Origin: Monosiga brevicollis MX1
Lineage: Eukaryota > Opisthokonta > Choanoflagellata > Craspedida > Salpingoecidae
Direction: 5' to 3'
Assembly (NCBI RefSeq): GCF_000002865.3
Contig: NW_001865068.1
Location: 473,537-537,536 of the forward strand
Length of the DNA: 64,000 nucleotides
This document shows, piece by piece, positions 32,865 to 43,406 of this stretch. The notes below the pieces were generated by a model, which searched no databases, had not been told where the DNA came from, and worked only from the letters and a program-made list of their open reading frames with translations. Made by a program: the position numbers and the translations under genes. Position 1 is the stretch's first letter. The number at the start of each line of letters is the position of its first letter.

Positions 32865-35074
32865 ATGATGGCTCCGGGCGTGAGGAGGAGGATGAGGGGG
32901 ATGGGGCTGTTGTTGGGGTCAATGTGCCTGGTTTTGGCTGGGCTGGCGGGGGTGGCTGGGCAAGGTGAGACGGGCGTCGAGCCTATGTTGTATGTGGATG
33001 GTGATGGCACTTTGCACATCAACAGCAGCAGCAGCCGTGATGGGGGCGTCGCGCGCGTGTTGATTGACGGGGTTGACGTTTTACAAGAGCTGGCCGAGCA
33101 GCGTCAGCTGATTGGCTCCTTTGAGAAGACGGTCAACACCCTGGCCGCCATGACGTTGGTGGTTCACTCGGGCGACGTCGGGTGTGACTTGGCAGTCCCG
33201 CCCGGTGTTACTCAGATTCAGGGCAACATCAAGCTCGTGGCGTGTACCGTGCTCACGGCCACCGATCTTATTTGGTCGCTAAGCCGCTTGACCTCGGTTA
33301 CCGGTGACCTTATCATCCAGGTAGGCCTCTGGAAAAAGCAGATCCTTTTGGCCTCAGACTTCCTTTTGGCCTCAGAGCTACTGCTTGAGCTTTAACGGAA
33401 TCGGCTGACGCTGCTGCCGCCGCCACCTTACTCATACAATCAACGCATTGCCTCGCTTCCCTGCACGCATCTGCAGAACACGTTGGGATTGACCAACCTG
33501 GACGCTTTCAGCCAGCTGACCAGCGTTGGAAAAGATCTCTTTCTTCGGGTATTGCACCTCTCGGCTTGATCCTGCCACCCCGCGCTGGTCTGTGTCCGAG
33601 TGCCAGGGACGGGCCCGTTCTCAAGGCTCCATCTGGAATCGTGCGTAGAGCAACGCGGACCTCAGTAATATCAATGGATTACGGGCGCTCAAGCTGATTT
33701 CAGGCAACCTGAACATTTTCGTACGATCACATTATTGTTATCCCTCAGTCCCGATGCGTTTGGCCGCGAGCGTGGACAAGAACGTGCACTCATGTCGTTG
33801 CCATTGTCGTCTCGTCTTCTCCAGAAAATTAATTTGCTGACCAACATTGATAGCCTCTCAAAACTGACTCGAGTTGAAGGCTTTATCCACATTGAGGTCC
33901 GGTCGTCTGCCAATTCGCATCAGGACATAGCCGAAGCATGTTCTGACTCTTTTTTTTTTTTTTTTTTCCCAATTTTCTATGGTCGTTGCCAACCCGATTC
34001 TTCAGAGCAACGCCAATATCGAGCACCTAGATGGCCTGTTCAACTGTACCACCAAACAGGGGTTAGCCGTATCTGTACGTATCGTGGACTTGTCAGCTGG
34101 TTCAAAAACCTCCCCTTGGCAATGGCGGGGTCATGCTGGCGCAGGGCAAGTGGAGCCCATGTGCTCATTTGTTTGGCTGACACATGGTTGATACAGGCGA
34201 ACCTTGCCTTGACCAACATCGATGGCTTGAGCAGAATTACTACGTGTTTATATCTGCGGATCAATGTTTGTCAACACCCATGGCTGTACTTGCTGAATGG
34301 TTCATGGGAAGCAAAGGGCAAGGGTACGCAGCGGCATCTGAACAACGTAAGCTGATTTTTCTGCGTAGGACAATCCGTTGCTGACCAACCTGGATGGACT
34401 TTCCAACCTTTACAGCACGGGCAGCGTCACAATCCAGGTCTGTGTAGCAGAAAGCAATCGCGCTGATGGGGTGGGGGAGTTGATCAGGGCAAGGATTGAC
34501 TCGAAGCTGGTTGAGACCCAAGGTTATTGATTGTTGTTTCTGATCTTGCTTTTCCCAATTAGAACAATGGGAGGCTGCTGAACGTTGACGGTCTGGCTCG
34601 GCTTGACTCTGTATCCTACTACGTGGTAGTTCGCGTACGCCATTCTTCGCGCTTATGGTGCATCTCTTATGAATCTGGTCATAAGCCAAGGGGTATCTTC
34701 TTGTGAGCATGTTGAAAGGCGCTCAACTTGATCTTCTCCTGCGAACAACCCTGTAGAACAACCCTCTGTTGGTCAACCTCATCGGCCTCAGCAACCTCAG
34801 GCACATTTCAACTAACCTCCGCATTCAGGTCAGGGATTTTTTGCCTTTGACCATGGGCCTGGCATGACCGCATCCTCATGGCTTTCTCGTATCTCAGACA
34901 AACGGCAATTTGACAAGCCTCGAGCTGCACAATCTCAACTATGTCGGAACCTATGTGGAAGTGTGTGAGAATCCTTTGCTAAATATGTCGGCAGCTGCTA
35001 GCTTGCTGGCCGGTCTCGGTAACGATTCAGAGTTGTGCCATATCATCACCAACCAGATCCCGTGCCCGTGCTGA
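32865..35074 (+). CDS. Secreted receptor-L-domain repeat protein 1
   Basis: ATG 32865 with a signal peptide (MRGMGLLLGSMCLVLAGLAG). The N-cap exon encodes EPMLYVDGDGTLHINSSSS, VLIDGVDVLQELAEQ and VGCDLAVPPGVTQIQG...ACTVLTATDL. Then nine or so exons each encode one 24-residue repeat, flanked by phase-0 introns: for example 33477-33548 (NTLGLTNLDAFSQLTSVGKD), 33655-33720 (SNADLSNINGLRALKLISGN), about 33826 (INLLTNIDSLSKLTRVEG), about 34375 (NPLLTNLDGLSNLYSTGS), about 34561 (GRLLNVDGLARLDSV) and about 34758 (NPLLVNLIGLSNLRHIS). The pattern NPxLTNLDGLxxLxxVxGxL is that of receptor L-domain beta-helix repeats. A Cys-containing C-cap (VCENPLLNMSAAASLLAGLG...CPC) ends at 35072-35074. No membrane segment, so probably secreted. 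Paralogue of the genes at 45347-47444 and 48699-50577. Confidence 0.75.
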
Positions 35075-35660
35075 AGTGACGAGGCAGCCAGGATAATGAC
35101 TATTCTATTTCAGAACTAGTGGTAGAGGCGTGATGTGAAATGGCTGCCCTAGTCTTGGTGTGGCGTTTATTTTTGCTTGACAGAGGTTCCGTGCCATGAG
35201 GATCTCGCGACGTGCGTCACGTGCGAGTGTGAGAAAAGGTTTGAAACAGACACCGCGCGCCGGGTTCGCAGCCGGGTTGTGGTGCGTGTTTGTCATTCTT
35301 GCATCAATTCAATTCTGGGGCACGCGCGCGGGCAAAACGTGATGGGAGGATGTGAAGATCTGACATTTGGTACATTTTGTGTCATGGCCTTGGCAAGGCC
35401 CAGGACACTGCCGAGGTGGTTGGGTGTTGGGGGTGGATGGGAGACCCGGGGCGTGGTCATGTATATGGCTGGCTGTGACGGGAGGGCGGTTTGAAGCGCA
35501 GTTGGATCAGCCTGTCCGAATCTAGGGCTAATGCGAGGAAGTGTTACAAGAGGTAGCTGTCAGCAGGAGTTGCAAAGGAGTCTGCGAGAAGCGAGAAAGA
35601 GCAAGGATGGTGATGCTCAGGGCAGACCAACAAGACACGCACCCATCACACGGACGATCG

Positions 35661-35738
<78 letters not shown>

Positions 35739-36523
35739 ACACACACACACTTTCCAGATGTCCAGTTGGGTGTCATGTCCCACCTGTAGGGTTTTGTTGG
35801 GGGATGGTTTTTCGTGAATTTGCAGCGTTACTTCGGCGCTTTCATGCTATAGATGCTCGGCAATCCGCTTCAACGCTCTCTTCCGCAATCCGCTCGCTAA
35901 ACCTTACAGTTTCCTCGCTAACTGCTCCTTTCAGTTTCCGCTATCCGCCGCCTTGCTGTAAACGCTCCTTTGCGGTTTCTGCTGTACGCTCGCTAAATCG
36001 ATCAACGCGTTTCCGCTTTATTATTGTGTGTGACTGTGAATGTCAGGACTTTCGTCAGAACTTGATGGCACGAGTGGTTTTATTTTATTTTTTTTTGCTT
36101 CTTTCAACTTTTTTTTTCAACAAATTTTTTATTTTATTTTTTTTTTGGAAGGAAAGGCGGGTGCTTGACGGAGCTCTGCCATTACAGGGGTCAGCAGTGA
36201 CCGGCAGGGAGAGAGAGTCTGGCGACCGCAGAGCAGCGGCAGCAAAGAAGGTGAATACGGACGGGGATTAGGACACGGCGACTGCAGGCCTGAAAATCAA
36301 GGCTGGAGACCTGAGACCCCAAGACCCAGGAGCCAAGACCCAAGGGCTCGAGGCCGGCTCGGCGAGGGGGGGAGGTGTGTGCAAGGCTTGGGCGGAGATG
36401 ATGCGGCGAGTTTGAGCACGGTCCGCGAGCTCGGACTGGCCTGGTTGCCTCGCCCGACTCCTTTTGGTCTCGCTGTTTTCCTCTCCTTCCTTTTGGTGGG
36501 GCGCAACCCAACGTTTGGGCGCA
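35075..36523. other. Intergenic with (CA)n repeat, no gene seen
   Basis: Contains a (CA)n microsatellite at 35662-35750 and T-rich runs at 36080-36150. Between 35845 and 36010 short motifs such as CGCTCGCTAA and CGCTCCTTT recur in degenerate form. It is the upstream region of the receptor kinase; no reading frame with coding character was found. Confidence 0.5.
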
Positions 36524-37384
36524 ATGCGTCACGGCCCGGGCCGAGCAGGCCAGCGGTTAGCGCGGCTGCGGGCCGCGTTACATATTTACAGCTTGCCGCT
36601 CTTGCTCGTGTGCTGTCTTGGTGTCAGCGCGGAGACGTCAACGGTAATCAAGGTGTTCAATGCGCAATTCTCAATTTCTGCCCTGGAGCAATCCCTCACC
36701 AACCGCAATGCCTTTGAGACGTGGTCCAACGCCTGCGGACTACCTCCTTTGATTGTGCTCGATGGCAGTGCTGATAACAACGATGATGGATTCGACGCCG
36801 GTGACGACGATTTTGATACCGCTTCCAGCACTACCCCGCGTCCGACCTCCACCTCTACTCCCATCCCAGGCCTTGAGCATCCTCACCTGTGCCACTTGAA
36901 GCTTGCTGACACGTCTGGCCGGGTTGACCTCACCACAGAAACCCCCAACAAGACGCTGATCTACCCCTCCATCTCGGGTTACCTCAAGGCTGAACTCGAC
37001 CCCTGCGCAAGTACGTTCCTTCCTTTCCGTCAATGCCCCCAGAGTTCTTGCGAGTCCTTGAGCCCACGACGTAGTTGCTGGTGCGCTTACGGTTTGGCTT
37101 CAACCTTGGCGGATGCTGTCCTGCTGTCGCAGAAGCCAATACCTCGTTTGTCTGTCTCGACCACAACCTCAATCTAACCCATCATGCCCGCTTGATGATG
37201 CGCCTCGTTCGGGCCATGAGCTGGCGCCATTTAATGCTTTTGAACGACAACACCTGCACCCTCTACAACCTCCCGGCAGCACTTCAATCTGCTCTGCTGG
37301 AAGCCGCCGAAGCACATGTGGGTCTCCCCAGCTGAACCCCCAAAGTATAAAAATGATCACCCCCGCGTCCTTTGACCCGATTCT

Positions 37385-37422
<38 letters not shown>

Positions 37423-40400
37423 ACACCCACAATAGGACGTTTCCCTGATTGCCCATGAGACGGCTTACGAGGCATCCTGCAGCAACTTGCCCATTCGTGA
37501 ACACCCAATTCATCTTTTCCTAGCCAGTGATGTTTACAGTTCGGCCGTGGCATTCGTGCGCTCGCTCAACTACCACAGCAACGATCCACGGTGCGTTGAC
37601 TTTGCCTCACCCCATGACCTATCTTGATCCGAGTCGAGCTGCTTGCATTCCTCAACGGGTTACGCCTCTCACCTCATCTCACGCCCCAAACGCCATGCTT
37701 TGTGCGTAGCCTGGTTTACCTTTACCCGGAGGATATCAATCCTGTATCCTTTGAGACGCTGCTGACCGCCATGACTCCGTGGGACACGACGGGCGAGCTA
37801 CGTGCCGTGGCCCGTGCACGAACCATCATCGTCACCAGCAAACTGCCTGGTGCGCCGCTCCGCCTACACAAATAGCGTCTTCTTCTTGCCGCATGACGCA
37901 CTCAAGCAAGCTCAGCTCACCTCGCTTCGTCCCTGCTGGCGTTCACATGCCTATCAGAACTGTCCGAGGATCTGCCCGTCACCGCGCTGGCTGACTCCCT
38001 CCTCTCTTTTCTGTCGGGCCGGTGTCCAGAGCTACAGAATCAGCGCTCTGCATTTCAAATGAAGGATGCTGCTGGTAACCCCATGCTGACAGTCCAGGTG
38101 CCTCCCACCGCAGCGCTGCCACACTCTTCAACGACCCAGCGCCTACGCGCTCTCATCTCGGTACTTTACTTCGGGCGCCCAGTCGTTCTACGCCTCGTGC
38201 CGAGCGCTTCTGCTCTCAAGATGGCCCCACTCACTCGCAGCTCTTCTTGGCATGGGGCTAGGAACCGGGCGAAGTTGTATTTTACTCACTCACAGGCCAG
38301 CCGTCCTCGGACCTCATCCTCTTTCCAGCCGAGCCTGATTTGCTCCCAGCTTCGGAATACCCTTTGGTGCTTCGTATTCTCCACGTTGCTTCACGGTACG
38401 CCGGGCCGCATGCTCCCAGACTTTGAAACCAGGACCGTTGACAATCTTCTGACGCGATCTGAAGCTGCGCTGACCTGATCCTCGCGTCACGCTTGGTAGG
38501 ATCGGACCTCCCTTGGAATACGGTGCTGCTGGGGCGGATGCCATGATTGTTGCAGCTTCTGGTACGTAGTTGTCATCAATGTTCTTCTCCACATACCACG
38601 CCTCCCCAATCGGACCGGACCGACGCTTACCCGAGTGTTCACTTTCTACATGTTTCACATCCGCGCGCGCTCCCAACAGAGTTTCTGGCAGGAATATTTC
38701 CAGACATCAAGATTGAGATTGTCCGTGCAGATGTGACGGGCCGAAACTGCAGCGTCATACTAAGTATCGCCGAGCAGCATGCCGTACATCTGGTTGCCGG
38801 CCCGGGCATGTCGGTCTGCGTCTTGCAAGCCATGAATGTCGGCCGCAGCTTGCCTTCGTTGCAATTTATTAGCCCCATCGGCACCAGCGCGGCCCTCTTC
38901 AACACCTCTGTCTACCCAAATTATCTCAGCCTCACCGCGTCCACACTCAAGCTCGGTGCCAACCTCTTCAACCTGGTTTCCGCACTTGGCAAGCCCGATT
39001 GTGTAACCCTTGTTCACGACTCTTTTCTCACCCCCAACGTGGACGTTACGGATCGTTTTCGTTCGCTGCTCAGCGCCGAAGGCCATGACGTGGCACTCGA
39101 CCTTGTCTTTCCCGCCAGCGCCGATGAAGTGCTTGTCGACGAGCTGCTCCGTACCCTTTGGGCCAACGGCACAGGCGTCGTTGTCGTGAGTCTGTACGTC
39201 AAAGCGATTCCTGTTGCTTCGAACAGCCCTTTTTGAACACGTTCTTCCTCATCCGCAGATCTCGCTTCTGCTCCCCAATTGCAGTTATCCAACGCAGTCA
39301 CAGTTGCTGTTCAATCGTGCCTACGATCTAGGCCTGCTTGACACCTCAATATTATGGGTCGCGTCCAGGTTTGCGCTTCCGACATCCGAGTGGGACGTCA
39401 ACGTGCGCCGATCCTTGAGTGGACGCCTCATCTCCATGAACTTGGACACACCCGAGGGTACTTCTCCGTTTGCCGCTCCATTTGCATCTTTCCAGTCTAG
39501 CACGGATCACCGTCGATTTATGGCCCAGATTATCGACCACGCCTGGATCATCAATGTTGCTGAGATCGTCATGATTACAGCGGTGGCAGCTGAACGCGTC
39601 AAGCACACTCACCGGTTTGGACGTGATCTGAACGCGACGCGTGAGCGGCTGCGCGACTCTGTCTATGCCATCCTCGTCAACAACTCGATTCCGGGACTGT
39701 ACTACGACCACCTGAATATCGATGCAGATGGCGAGCTTGGTGCAACAGAAACTGTCATCTTCGATGAGAACGGCGAGGTGGTGTCCATTGGAAATCCCGA
39801 GGGAGACGTCTTGGGCACCTGGTGGCCCCAAGCCCTTTCTTGCGCTGCCCCGCCCCTTCCTACTCCGCCAGTTGGCGCAGCGCTTTCCACCCCAGCTCCG
39901 GTTCAGGCTGTCTCCGACGAGCGAACGTTGATATTGGCCATCGTTCTTCCTCTGGTTCTGTTGGTCCTGCTTGTCCTGTGTCTAATGTTATTTTTTCAAA
40001 GGCGACATCGGCAGCGCGTGGATGTTGCCGCAGCCGTGGATCACTGGCAAACATATTGCCCAGAGCCATTGGTGGCCCCACCCATTCTTGCCCGGCGTGA
40101 CGTTGTTTTAAAGTCTTCTCTTGGCGGTGGTCAGTTTGGGAAGGTTTCCTTGGGCACGCTCCGCCAGGGCCGCGTCATGAGCTGGTCCAAGTCTGCGCAT
40201 GTTGAGGTCGTGTGCAAACAAGCCCGTGTCGGGGACTCTACGACGAGCACAGAGATGCGATTGCTGACTGAGGCAATTCTGCTCAATCAACTGCAAGACA
40301 CGATCCACGTCGTCAAACTCATTGGCCTTGTTGTCGAGCAACCAGCACTCATCCTCGTGTTGGAGTACTGCTCCCTGGGGGACCTGGCCCACGTGCTGCG

Positions 40401-41453
40401 CTCTGCGGTGGAGGACAACCGCCAAACGTCGTTTGCAGTCAAGATGCGCATGGCCCAGGACATTGCTCGGGGCATGGCCAGCTTGACTCGATACTCCATC
40501 GTGCACAGCGACTTGAGCGCTCGCAACGTATTGGTTGATGAAAACTATCGGTGCAAGGTCTCCGACCTGGGCTTGGCCTACGTTGGCCCGGACATGCAAG
40601 ACGTGGGGACCATCACCGCCATACGGTACGCAGCCCAATGCGCCTCGCAATCCCAAAGCCAAGCTGGAAGTGCCTTTCCAGAAAGCATGGCTCGACCTGT
40701 ATACTCATCACTGCGCACCGCTTCTGACTCGTTATGACAGGTGGGCAGCACCAGAAGTGCTTGAAGGTTCCATCGGCCCACAAAGTGATGTCTGGTCGTT
40801 CGGTATCGTACTGTACGTTGCTGAGTCGTGTCAGCTTGACCAGGAAATTGTGGGGGAAGCAGCCGGATTGGCCCCGGGCCACATGTTGTGTCATTAGCCT
40901 CACAACATGGTGCCCTGACCGCCGTTTTGTTTTTGCTGCATCCCCACCTTTGTTCCTGGGCAAATTTAGGTATGAGATTATGACTGATGCGGCAGCACTT
41001 CCGTATGGAAGTCTCTCCAGCTCCGCTGTAGTGGTTGCCGTAAAGGCCGGGTACCGGATGCCGCGTCCTGTGCGCTGTCCCGTGCCTGTGTATGAGCTGA
41101 TGGAGCAGTGCTGGAGCGAGTACCGCGCGCGACCCAGCTTTCTTCATCTTGCGGCCCAACTCTCTAGCTTCACCCCGCAGATGATGGGGAAACACGCCAG
41201 CACCCCATCGGAGCCGCCAATCCAAGAGCCCGTGGTCTCTTCGATTCCAGGCCAATATTCTCAGCTCAAACGCCCGGGCAGTGTGCCCGTCGCGCACGAC
41301 GATGCCCACGTTCAAGGTCAAGGTCATGGTCATGGTCTTGGCCATGATCAGGGTCATGATCATAATCATGATGCCATGTCCCATGTCCTTGCGCGCAAAT
41401 CCAAGCGCCGTAATCTTGATGAAGCCCCTCCCACCTATCTTACGTTGCTATAG
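36524..41453 (+). CDS. Receptor tyrosine kinase with Venus-flytrap ectodomain
   Basis: Multi-exon. ATG 36524 and signal peptide (AALHIYSLPLLLVCCLGVSA). The first part of the ectodomain (36600-38000; NLTHHARLMMRLVRAMSWRH, HPIHLFLASDVYSSAVAFV) and the second (38550-39840; PDIKIEIVRADVTGRNCSVI, VHLVAGPGMSVCVLQAMNVG, LQFISPIGTSAALFNTSVYP) resemble type 1 periplasmic-binding / ANF-receptor folds; the second ends in the typical DHLNIDADGELG...VIFDENGEV. Membrane segment TLILAIVLPLVLLVLLVLCL (about 39927-39990). Tyrosine-kinase domain from about 40090: LGGGQFGKVSLG (P-loop), VEVVCKQA (Lys), LVLEYCSLGDLAHVL, HSDLSARNVLV (catalytic loop), VSDLGLAYVG (DLG), then after an intron WAAPEVLEGSIGPQSDVWSF and YELMEQCWSEYRARPSF. 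HSDLSARN and the C-lobe mark a tyrosine rather than serine kinase. His-rich tail and a final PPTYLTLL; stop at 41451-41453. Exon boundaries in 37000-38500 are approximate. Confidence 0.82.
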
Positions 41454-41636
41454 GCCCATTGCCCCCAATGCCCGAGCTCATGTGTGCCAATTTTAGAGGT
41501 TTGTACTAGTCCAACGAGAACAGGAATGCAATGAATAAATGGTGTATGCCCCATCATGAACATTAATTTATTTATCAATCTAGATTCTGACTGCGACGAA
41601 ATCACAAAATGAGAGAGAATCATGACGGGGCGGATG

Positions 41637-43112
41637 TTAAAATTCGTCTTGCAGCTCCAAAGCCCAAGCAATCTCAGCGTCCCAAGGTGATATGGCAGGC
41701 ATCACGTTATGATATTGGACCACAGGCCAGCCCAAATCGGTAAAATCCTTCTCACAAAGATGCTTGGTGAGCTCTCGGACGTCCATTGGCAAAGTTTGCA
41801 TAATATTATACGCTTCCACTAGGTCACGACGTCGACGCGAATGGTGGGCGTCAAACTGCTCCCGTGTCCCAAAGTACCGGTCTGTACCTCCGTAAAGCTG
41901 CCCACACCGTGCCGCACAACCGTGCGCATCTGCCCCACAGTCGGTCAGACACCAGGCGCAGAATCCACAGCCACACCTGCCACAAGACAGCGCAAAGCAC
42001 CCATCAAAGTCGAAAAACGCTGTCTTGCAACGTGGGCAGGCCAGTGTCAGAATCTTCTCGACAATGTGCTTGCGAGCGTCCTCGGCCTGACGTTGTCGCT
42101 CGTCAAGCTGCGCACGCCTGACTGCTTCACGGGCGGCTTCCTCCCGCAGGCGCTGTTCAGCTTCTCTGTGCGCGGCCTGCTCCGTTTCCAAGCGACGCAA
42201 GTCGTCCAACAGCTTGATTGTTTCGCGCGAAACTTGTTGGGGCAGGTCAAAAAAATCAAAGTCCTTCGCCTTGCATTCAGGCACCGGACAAGGCACGGCC
42301 GAGCCCCGTGCGAGGCGATCATCGCGCGTGGCAATCTCACGGACGTGGTGATCAAAGCAAGTATTGCAGAGAAAGTGCTCTTTGGTGGAACACCATTCCG
42401 GGCGAGTTTGGGGGCAGCTCATCATCCAAACACACACAGCATTCCAAGGGGTTCCTTTGGGATGGTTTTCTCGCGCGCCGCCGTCTTGCAGGTGGCGGTT
42501 TCTGGTCGGGCTTGACGGGATGAAGGAATCGGCAGCGATGTTGCCGCCAATTGTTACAGCGATCGCCGTTCCGGCATTTGGGCGGTCTGTTCTTGGGGTG
42601 TAGCAGTTGGCAATCGAGATCCAAGCAAGCCACTTTCTTTGGGCAACGTTGCGGTGTACGAACTGAGCGAGTATAAGTATTGACCAAAGAAACGAGCGTC
42701 GCCAGACAAAACACATTGAAGACCATCTTGAAGTGACAGTAGGCCAAAGCACCAAGCGCGATCAGACTGAAAAAAACAGCAGCGCGGAGTGCGTAGTGGC
42801 GGGCTTTGTGATCAGGGGCCGGGGCCCTCAGACAGGAAAAATGAATCAGCTCAAAGCAGCTCTTGGCCAACGCAAACGTCAATTCTCCCAATTTGAGCAA
42901 ACACCAAGCACAAGCGGCCAAGCCATTGTCCAAGCAGGCTTTGCAAAAAGCAGCGCCAGATCCTGGAGTGTTGCCAGAAAACGAGAAGAAACAGCGAAGA
43001 CTGCACGGATGCAGCTCTTGAAAACCGAGGCCAACCTGCCGCGCATCGCCAGGCCCACAACCCCCAATACTAGCCAGACGACCAGCATGTTGAGATCGAT
43101 CATCAACCACAT
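41637..43112 (-). CDS. RBR-type E3 ubiquitin ligase paralogue A, membrane-anchored
   Basis: Minus strand. ATG 43112-43110 opens a hydrophobic segment (DLNMLVVWLVLGVVGLAM). A donor inside GGCAG|GTTGG and acceptor TTTTTTTCAG (about 42765) would join it in frame to a second hydrophobic segment (SLIALGALAYCHFKMVFNVF) and then to one or two Cys/His clusters (RCPKKVACLDLDCQLLHP; CRNGDRCNNWRQHRCRFLHP), which look like CCCH fingers. Next the RING start ECCVCLDDELP, a one-base frame break, then CSTKEHFLCNTCFDHHV, a charged helix, and the IBR/RING2-like LACPRCKTAFFDFDGCFALS-CGRCGCGFCAWCLTDC. The C-terminus diverges from paralogue B and ends ...DAEIAWALELQDEF, TAA 41639-41637. Probably transfers ubiquitin; the frame break makes function uncertain. 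Confidence 0.6.
41828..42645. repeat. 818-bp duplicated block, copy A (partner 43892-44709)
   Basis: Matches 43892-44709 at a constant offset of 2064 bases. Translations of both strands across it are the same in the two copies, and every stretch I compared by eye was base-identical. Outside the block the homologous flanks differ clearly. Covers the RING/IBR part of both E3 genes. Confidence 0.85.
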
Positions 43113-43406
43113 GTAGATGGAAAAAGTGAGAACGGACTCACTGCGAACCCATTCTTTTGAAAGCACATGAGCAAAATGAAGCGAAGAGAACAAAAGCAAA
43201 AGTTAGAAGCTATTCAACTTTTGAGCTGATGATGAGGAGACGATTTTTTTTTTTTTTTGGCGGTTCGTTTGAATTGGCATGGTGTGGTGTGCGAAAGAAG
43301 CAAACATTGGACAGAAAAGGCGATGAATCACGAGGTAAGGTCAACCACATCGGCAGGTGGGGCATACTGCAGCTTCAACGGCGCTGTGAACATGACTGAT
43401 CGGATA

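Noticed and set aside
35531-36271. Plus-strand frame of about 246 codons
   Set aside because: Mostly Thr-His from a (CA)n repeat, and the rest has no coding character.
41841-42515. Long plus-strand open frame, repeated at 43890-44579
   Set aside because: Antisense shadow of the E3 ligase exons. Its repetition reflects the 818-bp duplicated block; the Cys/His ligands are on the minus strand.
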